From WHSW01 sp963740055 (GTDB taxonomy: Bacteria; Actinomycetota; Thermoleophilia; Solirubrobacterales; 70-9), in NCBI GenBank assembly GCA_963740055.1, contig CAVUCL010000005.1:124001-188000 (forward strand): 64,000 bases of DNA, given 5' to 3'. The position numbers were made by a program, and so were the translations under genes. The stretch's first letter is position 1. Each line of letters starts with the position of its first letter. Positions 22,249 through 32,284 of this stretch are shown in pieces. The notes under the pieces are model-generated. The model did no database searches and was not told where the DNA came from. It worked only from the letters and a program-made list of their open reading frames with translations.

Positions 22249-23345
22249 GCGAAGCCGAGCTCATCCTCGGGATCGTCGTCGCTACGGCGCTCGCCTTCGA
22301 CTTCACCAACGGCTTCCACGACACCGCGAACGTGGTCGCGACCTCGATCTCGACCCGCGCGATGTCGCCGCGGATCGCGGTTGCCTTCGCCGCGGTGCTC
22401 AACTTCGCCGGCGCCTTCATCTCGCTCGAGGTCGCGGCGACCGTCGCCAACGACGTCGTCGACCCGCAGGCGATCACGACCACGGTGATCTTCGCCGGTC
22501 TGATCGGGGCGATCGCGTGGAACCTGGTCACCTGGTACTTCGGCCTCCCGTCGTCGAGCTCGCACGCGCTGATCGGCGGCGTCGTCGGCTCGACCCTGGT
22601 CGCCTCAGGCGTCGACGCGATCTTCGGCGAGGGCATCCTCTCCAAGGTGCTGGTGCCGGCGCTGATCGCGCCGGTGCTCGCCTTCGTCGTCGGCGGGACC
22701 GCGATCGTGGTCGCCTACCGGGTCGTCGGCCGCCAGCGCCCGGGGCCGGTGACGCGCGGGTTTCGCTTTGGGCAGGTGCTCTCCGGGGGCCTCTTGGCGC
22801 TCGCCCACGGCACCAACGACGCGCAGAAGACGATGGGGGTGATCACGCTCGCGCTGGTCGCCAACGGCAACCTCTCCGGCGAGGGCTTCGAGGTGCCGAC
22901 CTGGGTCGTCGTCTCCGCCGCGTCGGCGATCGCGCTCGGGACCTACACGGGTGGCTGGCGGATCATCAGGACGATGGGCACGCGGATCATCAAGATGGAC
23001 GCCGCCCAGGGCTTCTCCGCCCAGGGGGCGGGGGCGGCGGTGATCCTCACCTCCTCGCACTTCGGCTACCCGCTCTCGACCACCCAGGTGATCGCCGGCG
23101 GCGTGATGGGAGCCGGGGCCGGCAAGCGCCTCTCGGCCGTCCGTTGGGGCGTCGCCGGCAACATCGTCGTCGCCTGGGTCCTGACGCTGCCGGCGGCCGC
23201 CGCGATCGGTGGCGTCACCTACGTCTTCACCGACCTCTTCCCCGGTGCGGTCGGGCCGCTGATCGTGAGCGCGATCGGGCTCGGGCTCGCCGCCGTCGCG
23301 TTCGCCCGACGCGTCCGCCAGCCGAGCGCCGCCCCGGCGACCTGA
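22245..23345 (+). CDS. pit: Low-affinity inorganic phosphate transporter, PiT family
   Basis: The protein has 366 residues and about ten membrane helices. Both inverted PiT signature repeats are visible: DFTNGFHDTANVVATSIST near the N-terminus and ALAHGTNDAQKTMGVITLAL in the second half, plus GLPSSSSHALIGG and the matching SSHFGYPLSTTQVIAGG. It imports metal phosphate with protons or sodium. The GTG start overlaps the DUF47 stop by four bases, so the two proteins are probably made in fixed ratio. Confidence 0.93.
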   Translation: MSEAELILGIVVATALAFDFTNGFHDTANVVATSISTRAMSPRIAVAFAAVLNFAGAFISLEVAATVANDVVDPQAITTTVIFAGLIGAIAWNLVTWYFGLPSSSSHALIGGVVGSTLVASGVDAIFGEGILSKVLVPALIAPVLAFVVGGTAIVVAYRVVGRQRPGPVTRGFRFGQVLSGGLLALAHGTNDAQKTMGVITLALVANGNLSGEGFEVPTWVVVSAASAIALGTYTGGWRIIRTMGTRIIKMDAAQGFSAQGAGAAVILTSSHFGYPLSTTQVIAGGVMGAGAGKRLSAVRWGVAGNIVVAWVLTLPAAAAIGGVTYVFTDLFPGAVGPLIVSAIGLGLAAVAFARRVRQPSAAPAT

Positions 23346-23349
23346 GTCG

Positions 23350-23592
23350 ATGCTGGCGACGATCGTCGACACCACCGCGCTCTGGCAGACGATCCTCGGC
23401 GCCTTCTGTGCCGGGGTCGGGACGACGCTCGCGTTCTCGGTCGGGATCCTCGGCGTGGCGCGGTCCGCGGAGGCGAACCGCCAGGGCCACGGCGCGGCGG
23501 CGATCCTCTACGCGGGGCTCGCGGTGCTCGGGGTGCTCGCGACCGCGGGGGCGATCGTCGTCGGCGTGATCGTGATGACGACGAAGGGCTGA
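23350..23592 (+). CDS. Small two-helix membrane protein downstream of pit
   Basis: The protein has 80 residues, with hydrophobic helices at about 12-35 (TILGAFCAGVGTTLAFSVGI) and 50-76 (AAILYAGLAVLGVLATAGAI), joined by a short basic/polar loop (ARSAEANRQGHG). No family is recognised. It starts 4 bases after the pit stop, so it is likely part of the phosphate operon; a structural or accessory role is a guess. Confidence 0.65.
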   Translation: MLATIVDTTALWQTILGAFCAGVGTTLAFSVGILGVARSAEANRQGHGAAAILYAGLAVLGVLATAGAIVVGVIVMTTKG

Positions 23593-23597
23593 TTCTC

Positions 23598-25658
23598 TTG
23601 GGCGCGCGCGAGCGGGACGCCACCGACGCGGAGCCGCTCGCCTGGCTCGCGCTGGCGATCTTCGGCGCCGCCGGTGCGATCGCCGCGGCGCTGCTCGCCG
23701 AGCCGCTCGGCGAGCTGCTGCTGACCCCGGAGCCGCTCGACTTCTGGCCCGAGTTCGTCGCGTCCGGGCTGGTCAGCCCGGAGCCGACCGAGCTGGTGCG
23801 CTACGCGGTCGCGGTCGCGGTCCCGGTCGCCGCCGCGGTCGCGGTCGTCGCGCTGCGGGCCCACTCGCTGGCGCCGGGGTGGCGGCGGGCAGGGGCGGCC
23901 ATCGGGGTCGCGGGCTCGGCGGCGATCGTCGTCCTCGCGCTCGTCGCCTGGTTCGAGCGCTTCGAGGCCGAGGGCGTGTTCGCGACCTCGCGCCAGGAGT
24001 ACTTCGGCGACGCGGCCGGAATCTTCGCCTTGCTCGCCGGCCTCGCGCTCGCCGGCGCCGCCGCCAGCCCGCGCGCCCGGACCGCGGTCGCCTCGGCGCT
24101 GACCCTGCGGAGGATGGCGTTCGCCGGCCCGCCGCTCGCGGTCCTGCTCACCTGCCTGCTGCTGGCGCCGGCCCTCTACACCGACTCCAACTTCGCCGCC
24201 GCGCCCTCGTTCGTCGCCGTGCACCTGCCGACCACCGTCTCCGACGTCACCGCGCTCGCCGCCGGGTTGACGCCGATGGTCGACCACGCGAACCAGTACG
24301 CGAACGTGCTCCCGTACGCGCTCGAGCCGCCGCTGGCGGCGTTCGACTTCTCGCCCGGCGCGACGACCGCCGTCTACTGCCTGCTCTCGGCGGTCAGCCT
24401 GCTGGCGCTTTACCGGGCGCTGGCGCTGGTCACCGGGCTCGAGGCCGCCGCGCTCGCGCTCTACGTCCCGGTGGTCGTGGTGAGCATGGTCCCGACCGGC
24501 GGCGAGGGCGCGAGCATGGTCTTCAACGCGAACACGTACCAAGTGCTGCCGGACCGGCTGCTGTTCCCGTGCCTGGTCGCCTGGCTGTGCGCGCGCCACC
24601 TGCGCGGGCTGCGTCCGCTGGCGGCCTGGCCGATCTTCCTCGTCGCCGGGCTCGGCGCGATCAACAACCTCGAGTCGGGCGGGGCGGCTGTGGTCGCCGC
24701 GGCGGCGGCGCTCGCGGTCGGCGGCGGGGCCTGGACGCGGGCGGTCCTCGGTCGGCTCGCGCTTCAGCTCCTCGCCGGGGTCGGCGCCGCGGTGGCGGTC
24801 GTGATCGCGCTCACGCTCGCCGTCTCCGGCTCGCTCCCGGACCCGGCGCAGATGAGCTACTACTCGCGCCTGTTCGGCGCCCAGGGCTTCGGCACTATCG
24901 CGATGCCCGAGGTCGGCTTCTGGTGGCTGGTCTACGCGACCTTCGCCGGGGCGCTGGTGCTGGCGGCGGTCCGCGTCGCGCGCGGCGACCCCGAGCGGGT
25001 GCTCTCGGCGATGCTCGCCTTCGTCGGCCTGCTCGGCCTCGTCGCCGGCGTCTACTACGCCGGGCGCTCGAACAAGTACACGCTGATCGCGCTGTTTCCC
25101 TACTGGGGCTTCGCGCTCGCGCTGCTCGGGTGGGTCGTCGTGCGCCGGATCGCGGCCGACCCGCGCGGCGGTGCTCGCGCCGTCGCCCGCGCCGGGCCGC
25201 TCGGCCTCGCGACGCTCGCCGGCCTCGGGCTGGCGCTCTCGGCGATCGGCCACATCGTGCCGCCCTGGCAGCAGGTCGACCGGCTCGCCGGCAGCGCCGC
25301 CGGGACCTCGACCCTCGACGTCGGCGCCGAGGCCGCGTTCGTCGCCACCGCCACCGAGCCCGACGAGCCGGTCCTGATCCTGAGCCAGAACTCCCACCTG
25401 ATCGCGCGCGAGGCCGGGGTCCGCAGCGTGACCCCGATCGCAGACCCGGTCCACGTCGCCTCCGGGACCCAGCTCACGGAGGTGCTCGCGGTGCTCGACG
25501 AGCAAGGAGGCTCGACGGTCTTCACCGGCACCGGCCTCGGGCTGCCGCTCGCCGAGAGCCTGCTCGCCGGGCTCGAGCAGCGCGGCTACGAGCGCGTCGG
25601 CGCCGACCCGGCCAGCGGGCTCGCCGAGTGGCGTCCGGCGGCGGCGACACCCGGGTAG
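23598..25658 (+). CDS. Large polytopic membrane protein (GT-C-like topology), paralogue of the gene at 44455
   Basis: The protein has 686 residues with roughly 12-13 hydrophobic helices and a soluble C-terminal part of about 130 residues. The first extracytoplasmic region contains LTPMVDHANQYANVLPYALE, and later come FNANTYQVLPDRLLFP, GAINNLESGGAAVVA and YYAGRSNKYTLIALFPYWG. The same blocks recur in the protein encoded at 44455-46548, so the two are clear paralogues. The topology resembles GT-C glycosyltransferases, but no metal-binding DD/DE motif could be assigned with confidence. The start is TTG 23598, six bases after the small membrane protein. Function unknown. Confidence 0.75.
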   Translation: MGARERDATDAEPLAWLALAIFGAAGAIAAALLAEPLGELLLTPEPLDFWPEFVASGLVSPEPTELVRYAVAVAVPVAAAVAVVALRAHSLAPGWRRAGAAIGVAGSAAIVVLALVAWFERFEAEGVFATSRQEYFGDAAGIFALLAGLALAGAAASPRARTAVASALTLRRMAFAGPPLAVLLTCLLLAPALYTDSNFAAAPSFVAVHLPTTVSDVTALAAGLTPMVDHANQYANVLPYALEPPLAAFDFSPGATTAVYCLLSAVSLLALYRALALVTGLEAAALALYVPVVVVSMVPTGGEGASMVFNANTYQVLPDRLLFPCLVAWLCARHLRGLRPLAAWPIFLVAGLGAINNLESGGAAVVAAAAALAVGGGAWTRAVLGRLALQLLAGVGAAVAVVIALTLAVSGSLPDPAQMSYYSRLFGAQGFGTIAMPEVGFWWLVYATFAGALVLAAVRVARGDPERVLSAMLAFVGLLGLVAGVYYAGRSNKYTLIALFPYWGFALALLGWVVVRRIAADPRGGARAVARAGPLGLATLAGLGLALSAIGHIVPPWQQVDRLAGSAAGTSTLDVGAEAAFVATATEPDEPVLILSQNSHLIAREAGVRSVTPIADPVHVASGTQLTEVLAVLDEQGGSTVFTGTGLGLPLAESLLAGLEQRGYERVGADPASGLAEWRPAAATPG

Positions 25659-25661
25659 CCT
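25656..25661 (+). promoter_or_regulatory. Putative -10 element (TAGCCT) before the 117-residue membrane protein
   Basis: TAGCCT overlaps the preceding stop and lies 8 bases before ATG 25670. GGGGAG in between could alternatively be a ribosome binding site. Confidence 0.3.
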
Positions 25662-25669
25662 GGGGAGCG

Positions 25670-26023
25670 ATGCGCACGCTTCGCAACGTCGCGATCATCG
25701 CGCTGCTGGCGCTGATCGTCGCAGTGGTCCCCGGCGGCGACAACGCGGCCCGCGCGATCGTCGCCGCGATCTCGCTCGTCTTCTGCGCCCTGATCGGGTT
25801 CGCCGCCTGGCAGATCTACCGCCAGTACCGGTTCGCCTACATGCAACTCGACGATCGCCAGCGGGGGCTGCTGGTCGGCGCCCTGGGCGCGATCGTGCTC
25901 ATGGTCGCCGGCGCCGACGAGCTCACCGGCACCGGCGGCGGCCTCGTCGTCTGGCTCGCGGTGCTCGGCGCCTCGATCTTCGCCATCGTCCGCGTCTGGG
26001 GCGAGGCGCAGTCGCGCTACTAG
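25670..26023 (+). CDS. Small membrane protein, function unknown
   Basis: The protein has 117 residues with about four hydrophobic segments: VAIIALLALIVAVVPGG; AIVAAISLVFCALIGFAAW; LLVGALGAIVLMVAGADEL; GLVVWLAVLGASIFAIVRVW. A polar loop with YRQYRFAYMQLDDRQRG lies between the second and third. No family is recognised. It lies between the large polytopic protein and the TadE-like genes. Confidence 0.65.
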   Translation: MRTLRNVAIIALLALIVAVVPGGDNAARAIVAAISLVFCALIGFAAWQIYRQYRFAYMQLDDRQRGLLVGALGAIVLMVAGADELTGTGGGLVVWLAVLGASIFAIVRVWGEAQSRY

Positions 26024-26111
26024 AGCACCGCTGAGTTTCTAGCCGCCCGCGCGAGCGAGTCGGCACGCGACGCGCGACCCGGGCGCGGATCGCGATGCCA
26101 GCCTCGGGTCG

Positions 26112-26459
26112 ATGGACGGCGGCGGACGAGAGCGCGGGCAGGCGGCGGTCGAGCTGGTCGCGGTCGCGCCGCTGGTCTGCCTGGTCGCGCTCGCCCTCGC
26201 CCAGCTCGCGGTCGCCGGGTTCGCGCTCTGGAGCGCCGGCGATGCCGCCCGCGCCGGGGCCCGCGCCGCACACGTCGGCGGCGACCCGGCCGGGGCCGCG
26301 CGCAGCGCGCTCCCGGGCTGGCTTGAGCGCGAGGCGCGGATCGAGGCGGGCGGCCCGGTAGAGGTCCGGGTCGAGGCGCCGGCGCTGATTCCGGGCCTGC
26401 CCTCGATCGAGGTCGGCGCCGCCGCCGCGCTCGATCCCGGGGCGGCTCTCGGTGGCTGA
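26112..26459 (+). CDS. TadE-like pseudopilin
   Basis: The protein has 115 residues. RERGQAAVELVAVAPLVCLV followed by a long hydrophobic helix is the TadE/TadF signature (Gly-Gln-x-x-Val-Glu before the membrane helix), and a short soluble domain follows. TadE-like proteins are minor pilins of Tad/Flp pili and need prepilin peptidase processing. No TadA, TadB, TadC or Flp gene is in the window. The 26024-26111 gap before it shows no clear promoter. Confidence 0.75.
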   Translation: MDGGGRERGQAAVELVAVAPLVCLVALALAQLAVAGFALWSAGDAARAGARAAHVGGDPAGAARSALPGWLEREARIEAGGPVEVRVEAPALIPGLPSIEVGAAAALDPGAALGG

Positions 26460-26787
26460 GCGCGGGCAGGCGTCGGTCGAGGCGCTGGCCGCGGTCCCGG
26501 CGATCGCGCTCGCGGCGCTGATCTGCCTGCAGCTGCTCGCGGTCGGCTACTCGGCGTCGGTCGCCGACGGGGCGGCTGAGGCGGGCGCGCTCGCGGTCGT
26601 CGCCGGGCTCGATCCGCAGCCGGCGGTCGACGCGGCGCTTCCCGGCTGGGCTCGCGAGCGGGTCGAGACCGAGTCGCGGGGCGGGCGGCTGGTCGTCCGC
26701 CTGCGCCCGCCGGGCGTGCTCGCGGCGCTCGCTGAGGCGCTCGAGGTGAGCTCGAGCGCATGGGTCAGGCGGCCGGGCGGGTCGTGA
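26452..26787 (+). CDS. Second TadE-like pseudopilin
   Basis: The protein has 111 residues from GTG 26452, overlapping the first TadE-like gene by 8 bases. MAERGQASVEALAAVPAIAL repeats the RGQAxVE plus hydrophobic helix pattern, with a ~55-residue soluble tail. It is probably the TadF-like partner of the preceding gene. Its stop overlaps the start of the next gene as GTGA. Confidence 0.72.
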   Translation: MAERGQASVEALAAVPAIALAALICLQLLAVGYSASVADGAAEAGALAVVAGLDPQPAVDAALPGWARERVETESRGGRLVVRLRPPGVLAALAEALEVSSSAWVRRPGGS

Positions 26788-28758
26788 GCGCGCCGGCCCT
26801 GATCGCCGCCGCCGCGCTTCCGGGCGCCGGTGCGATCGAACCCGTGGCCGCCGCGGTCGCGGTCGCGATCGCTGCTCGCGAGCAGCGCGACCACGCCGGC
26901 GGTGTGGTCGTGATCGAGCTCGCGCCCGACCGCCGCCGGGGCCCGACGATGCTCGCCTCGGAGTCGGCGCGGGCGCTCGAGCGCGAGCTCGCCGACGCCG
27001 GACAGGCGGCGGCGGCGCGCGGGCGTCTCGCCTGGGTGGTGGCAGACCCCGAACCTGGGATCGCCGCGCTGGAGCCGATCGTGGCGGCCGCGTCGGGCGC
27101 CCGTGCCGCTGTCGCCTGCCTGCCGCCGGCGCTGCTCAGCGAGGCGCTGGCCGCGGCCGGGCCGGAGCCCGCCGGGGTGCTCGCCGGCGCGCGGCTGCCG
27201 CGCCAGCGGGCGCTGGCGGCGCTGCTGGTCGCCGACGCGCGTGCCGCCGGGCTGCCGATCCGGATCGCCGCGCGGGCGCCCGGCCGGGTCGCCGCCCGGC
27301 GAGCGCTGGCGGGAATCGAGCCCGGCGGCGACGCGTCGCGGTGGGCACGCCGGCTTGCGACGGGGCTGCTGGGCGAGCCGCTCGAGCCCAGCCGCCGCCG
27401 GCGCGCGTCCGGCCGGCTGCTGGTCGAGGAGGCCGGACAGGCGCTGCCGCTGGCGCTCGGCTGCATCGCGGCGCTGATCGCGTGCGCCCTGGTGCTGGCG
27501 GCCTTCGGCGGCGCGGTCAGCGGCAAGTCGCGAGCGCAGCGCGCCGCCGACCTGGTCGCGGTCTCCGCCGCGCGGGCGATGCGCGACGACTTCGACCGCC
27601 TCTTCGTCCCCGCCCGGCGCCCGGACGGCTCGCTCGACCCGGCGCACCTCGAGCGTCCCCAGTACCTCGCCCGCGCCCTCGCCGCGGCGACCGAGGCGGC
27701 GCGGCGAAACGGGATCGACCCGGGGCGGCTGCGAATCGACTTCCCGGGCGCCGCCTCGTTCGCGCCGGTCGAGGTCCGGGCGCGGATCTCCGCCTCGCTC
27801 GAGCTCGGCCCGGCGCCGGTCGAGGTCGCCGCCTCCGCCCGGGCCGAGGCGGTGCCGGCGCCCTCTGGGCCGCCCGCGGTCGAGCAGGCGCCGCAGGCGA
27901 GCGGTGGCGGCTACGGCGGGCCGCTCGCGGTGCGCCAGGGCGAGTCGATGCGCCCCGACGTCGCTGCCGCCTTCGATCGGCTCGCCACCGCCGCCCGTGC
28001 GGCGGGCCACGCGCTGGTGATCAACTCGCGGCTACCGCTCCGACGCCGAACAGGCCGCGCTGTTCGCCGCCAACCCGGACCCGCGCTGGGTCGCGCCGCC
28101 GGGAACGTCGCTGCATCGCTGCGCGACCGAGCTCGACCTCGGCCCGGCCGCGGCCTACGGCTGGCTCGCCGGGAACGCGCGCCGCTTCGGCTTCGAGCGC
28201 CGCTACGCCTGGGAGGCGTGGCACTTCGGCTTCATCGCCGGCCCCGCGCCCTGCTCGGCGGCCGGCGAGCGGGTGGAGAGCGCGGGCGCCGACGGTGCCG
28301 CGGGCGCCGGCCCCGCGCTGCCGAGCTTCGTCCCGCCCCGCTTTCGCGAGCCGCTGCTGCGCGCGGCCGGGCGCTGGGGCGTCTCCGCCTCGCTGCTCGC
28401 GGCGCAGCTGATGGCGGAGTCGAACTTCAACCCGTTCGCGGTCTCGCCCGCCGGGGCGAGCGGGATCGCCCAGTTCATGCCCGCGACCGCCGCCGCCTAC
28501 GGGCTTCGCGACCCGTTCGACCCCGAGGCGGCTATCGACGCCCAGGCGCATCTGATGTCCGACCTCCTGGCCCAGTTCGGCGACCGCATCGAGCTCGCGC
28601 TCGCCGCCTACAACGCCGGCCCGGCTCCGGTCGTCGCCTGCGACTGCGTGCCGGCGATCACCGAGACCCAGGGCTACGTCGCCCGCATCCTCGGGCTCAT
28701 GGGCGGCGCCGGCGCGATCGCCCCGGCGCCGCAGCTCGAGGTGCGGCTGGTCGCCTGA
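26784..28758 (+). CDS. TadG-like / VanY D,D-carboxypeptidase / SLT lytic transglycosylase fusion, frameshifted at about 28029
   Basis: One frame runs from GTG 26784 to about 28029, then the homology continues one base further on to the stop at 28758; the total length is 3n+1. Order of parts: ~200 residues resembling a degenerate MinD/CpaE domain (PGAGAIEPVAAAVA; GGVVVIEL) without a usable P-loop Lys; a TadE/G-type membrane segment (EEAGQALPLALGCIAALIAC); a VanY carboxypeptidase (GYRSDAEQAALFAANPDPRW, SLHRCATELDLG, WEAWHFGF with zinc His and catalytic Glu); and a C-terminal SLT domain (MAESNFNPFAVSPAGASGIA, QFMPATAAAYG, AYNAGPAP). Correcting the shift restores INSGYRSDAE. It could trim peptidoglycan for pilus-like assembly. 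Alternatives: a true pseudogene or a sequence error. Confidence 0.72.
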
Positions 28759-28769
28759 GCGCCGAGCGC

Positions 28770-28775
28770 TACATT
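28770..28775 (+). promoter_or_regulatory. Putative -10 element (TACATT) for the MaoC-like gene
   Basis: It lies exactly 7 bases before ATG 28783, with no Shine-Dalgarno. Confidence 0.48.
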
Positions 28776-28782
28776 GCCCGCG

Positions 28783-29250
28783 ATGGCGCCGCACACCGTG
28801 ACCGGGATCGAGGAGCTGCGCGAGCTGATCGGCAAGCCGGTCGGGCCCAGCGACTGGGTCGAGGTGACCCAGGCCGACATCGACAAGTTCGCCGAGGTCT
28901 CGCGCGACGACCAGTGGATCCACGTCGACGTCGAGCGCGCCGAGCGCGAGAGCCCGTTCGGGACCACGGTCGCGCACGGCAACCTGACCCTGTCGCTGAT
29001 CGACGGCTTCCGGACCCAGCTCATCCGCCAGCAGGGGGTCAGCGTCGGGATCAACTACGGCTGGAACAAGGTCCGCTTCCCGGCCCCGGTGCCGAGCGGC
29101 TCCCGGGTGCGGGCGACGGCCGAGGTGCAGTCGGTGGACGAGCTCGGCGACGGCTGGTGGCACATCGTCACCCGGTTCACGCTCGAGCGCGAGGGCGGCG
29201 AGAAGCCCGTCTGCGTCGCCGAGTCGGTCGGCCGCGCGCTCACCGACTGA
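28783..29250 (+). CDS. MaoC-like (R)-specific enoyl-CoA hydratase, hot-dog fold
   Basis: The protein has 155 residues. The hydratase-2 motif is visible as EVSRDDQWIHVDVERAERES and FGTTVAHGNLTLSLI, with catalytic Asp and His in the usual D-x4-H spacing, followed by NYGWNKVRFPAPVPSGSRVR. It hydrates trans-2-enoyl-CoA to (R)-3-hydroxyacyl-CoA or acts on related thioesters. ATG 28783 is supported by TACATT 7 bases upstream; a TTG 9 bases earlier is less likely. Confidence 0.88.
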   Translation: MAPHTVTGIEELRELIGKPVGPSDWVEVTQADIDKFAEVSRDDQWIHVDVERAERESPFGTTVAHGNLTLSLIDGFRTQLIRQQGVSVGINYGWNKVRFPAPVPSGSRVRATAEVQSVDELGDGWWHIVTRFTLEREGGEKPVCVAESVGRALTD

Positions 29251-29327
29251 GCCGATTCGCGAGGCCGCCAGCGGGTATGGCGAGCCCTGCGCCGCCGCAC
29301 CCGTGCGCCCGACCGACTGGAGCAGTG

Positions 29328-29819
29328 ATGGCCGACAAGCCGATGGACGTCTACCTCAACGACCACCTCGCCGGAGCGATGCTCGGCAGCAACCTCGCCG
29401 AGCAGATCCGCGACCACGCGGGGACGACGCCGCTGGGGGAGACGATGGCTTCGATCGCGAGCGAGATCGAGAAGGACCGCGAGACCCTGGTCGAGATCAT
29501 GGACCGGCTCGACACCTCGAGGAACCCGGTCAAGCAGGTGACCGGCTGGGTCGCCGAGAAGGCGAGCCGGTTCAAGTTCAGCGGCGCGAGCTCCGGAGAG
29601 CCCGACCAAGGCATCTTCATGGCGCTCGAGAGCCTGCGACTCGGGGTCGCGGGCAAGAAGTGCCTGTGGCTGGTCCTCGGCAAGGCGCAGGCCGACTACC
29701 CGGCGCTGGCGGAGTTCGACTTCGAGCGCCTGATCGAACGCGCCTCCGCCCAGGAGCAGACCCTGGAGCGTGAGCGGCTCGCGGCCGCAACCCGGGCGCT
29801 CGAGCCGCAGACGGCCTGA
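29328..29819 (+). CDS. Helical protein of unknown function, 163 residues
   Basis: The protein is almost entirely alpha-helical and amphipathic: MDVYLNDHLAGAMLGSNLAE; SIASEIEKDRETLVEIMDRL; VKQVTGWVAEKASRFKF; LRLGVAGKKCLWLVLGKAQ; FERLIERASAQEQTLERERL. It looks like a four-helix bundle, but no ferritin-type metal motif (ExxH pairs) is present. I recognise similar hypothetical proteins in actinobacteria but no function. Start ATG 29328; GTG 29326 is out of frame. Confidence 0.7.
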   Translation: MADKPMDVYLNDHLAGAMLGSNLAEQIRDHAGTTPLGETMASIASEIEKDRETLVEIMDRLDTSRNPVKQVTGWVAEKASRFKFSGASSGEPDQGIFMALESLRLGVAGKKCLWLVLGKAQADYPALAEFDFERLIERASAQEQTLERERLAAATRALEPQTA

Positions 29820-29837
29820 GCGCGGCGCGGGCGCCGC

Positions 29838-30790
29838 TCAGCCGGCGACCGGGGCGGAGCGGTAGGCGCTGATCGTCTCCGCGAGGCCGTCGTCGAGCTC
29901 GGTCTCGGCCTCGAACCCGATCAGCTCGCGGGCGCGGGAGACGTCGAGGTAGCGGCTCATCTGGCCGTCGGGGCGCGAGCTGTCCCACTCGGTCTCGCCC
30001 TCGAACCCGGTCAGCGCCGCGATCCGCCGCGCGAGGTCGGCGATCGCCGTCTCGGTCCCGGTGCCGATGTTGACCGGCGCCGAGTTCGCGAGCCGCTCCG
30101 CGGCGAGCACCAGCGCCAGCGCCGCGTCGTCGACGTAGAGGAACTCGCGCGTTGGCCGCCCGCTGCCCCAGACGCTCACCCGCGGCTCGCCGCGCTCGAC
30201 CGCCTCGACGTACTTGCGCACCAGGGCGGCGATCACGTGCGAGTCCTCGAGGTCGAAGTTGTCGCCGGGCCCGTAGAGGTTCGCGATCACCGGCACGCAC
30301 GAGTCGAGCCCGTGCTGTGCGCGGTACCCCTCCGAGAGCACGATCAGCATCCGCTTCGCGAGCCCGTACGGGGCGTTCGACTCCTCCGGGTATCCGTTCC
30401 AGATCTCGTCCTCGCGAAACGGGACCGGGGTCAGCTTCGGGTAGGCGCAGACCGAGCACGCGGCGACCAGCTTCGAGACCCCCTCGAGCCGGGCGGCCTC
30501 GAACACGTTCGTCCCCATCGCCAGGTTGTCGTGGGCGAGCGGGCCGGGGTTGCGTCGGTTGTAGCCGATGCCACCGACCCGGGCAGCGAGGTGGATGACG
30601 ACGTCGGCGCCGGCGAGCGCCGTGCGCGCCGCGCCGGGATCGCGGAGGTCGTGCTCGGCCGAGCGCACGACCCGGGGCTCGGCGCCAAGCTCGGTCAGTC
30701 GCCGCACGGTCGCCTTGCCGAGGAACCCGGCGCCGCCGGTGACCGCGACCGAGCGCCCCTCCCAGAACCCGGGGTTCGGCTGCGCGCCGC

Positions 30791-30794
<4 letters not shown>
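29838..30794 (-). CDS. fcl: GDP-L-fucose synthase-like NAD-dependent epimerase/reductase
   Basis: The protein has 318 residues of the SDR extended fold. VAVTGGAGFLGKATV is the nucleotide loop, ARVGGIGYNRRNP is typical of GDP-fucose synthases, then AACSVCAYPK and the catalytic YGLAKR, followed by NLYGPGDNFD and the VWGSGRPTREFLYVDD motif. It converts GDP-4-keto-6-deoxymannose to GDP-L-fucose. GTG 30794 overlaps the gmd stop by four bases (GTGA), so both enzymes of the pathway are translated together. Confidence 0.9.
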
Positions 30795-31803
<1,009 letters not shown>

Positions 31804-31807
<4 letters not shown>

Positions 31808-32232
31808 TCGACCGAGAGCGTGCCTTCCATGCCCGCGTCGCGGTGGCTGCCGACCGAGCAGTAGAAGGTGTAATCGCCGGCCTCGAACTCGCCGCTCGCG
31901 GTCGCACTGCTCTCGCTGATCACCTCGGTGCGGGCGAGCTCGTTGCCGTCGGCGTCCTCGACCACGACGTCGTGCCCGAGCGAGGCGGGGTTCTCGAACT
32001 CGATCGTCACCGCGCCGGCTGGGGCGCTGAGCGAGTCCTGCTCGTAGGCGAGCGCGCCGTCGGGGTCGGCGCTCAGGGCCACCGACCCGCCCTCGCCGCC
32101 GTCACCGCCGCCGGTCTCCTCGGTCGTCGTCGCGGCCTCGGTCGTGGTCGCGTCCTCCTCGTCGTCGCCGCAGGCGGCGAGCGCGAACGGCGCGAGGACG
32201 CAGATGCAGGTGAGCAGGGCGAGCTTTCTCAT
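31804..32232 (-). CDS. Cupredoxin (plastocyanin/azurin-like) lipoprotein
   Basis: The protein has 142 residues. The signal peptide ends in the lipobox LAAC (Cys20), then comes a Thr/Glu/Gly-rich linker (DATTTEAATTTEETGGGDGG), then a small cupredoxin domain. Copper ligands are visible as His in LGHDVVVED and Cys/His/Met in YCSVGSHRDAGMEG. It would be anchored outside the cytoplasmic membrane and carry electrons or copper. A Shine-Dalgarno-like AAAGGA precedes the ATG. It is the first gene of the cupredoxin-gmd-fcl unit by overlap, an unexpected pairing with sugar nucleotide enzymes. Confidence 0.88.
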
Positions 32233-32284
32233 CGGGCCGAATCCTTTCGCTGGGAGCCGTTCGAACTCTAGATGGGGCGCGCGT

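Noticed and set aside
23508..25505. A 665-codon reverse-strand open frame
   Set aside because: It is antisense to the polytopic membrane protein, highly charged low complexity, with no start signal; judged a shadow.
26760..26786. ATG 26760 as start of the TadG/VanY/SLT gene
   Set aside because: It would overlap the TadE gene by 28 bases; GTG 26784 gives the GTGA overlap typical of this genome.
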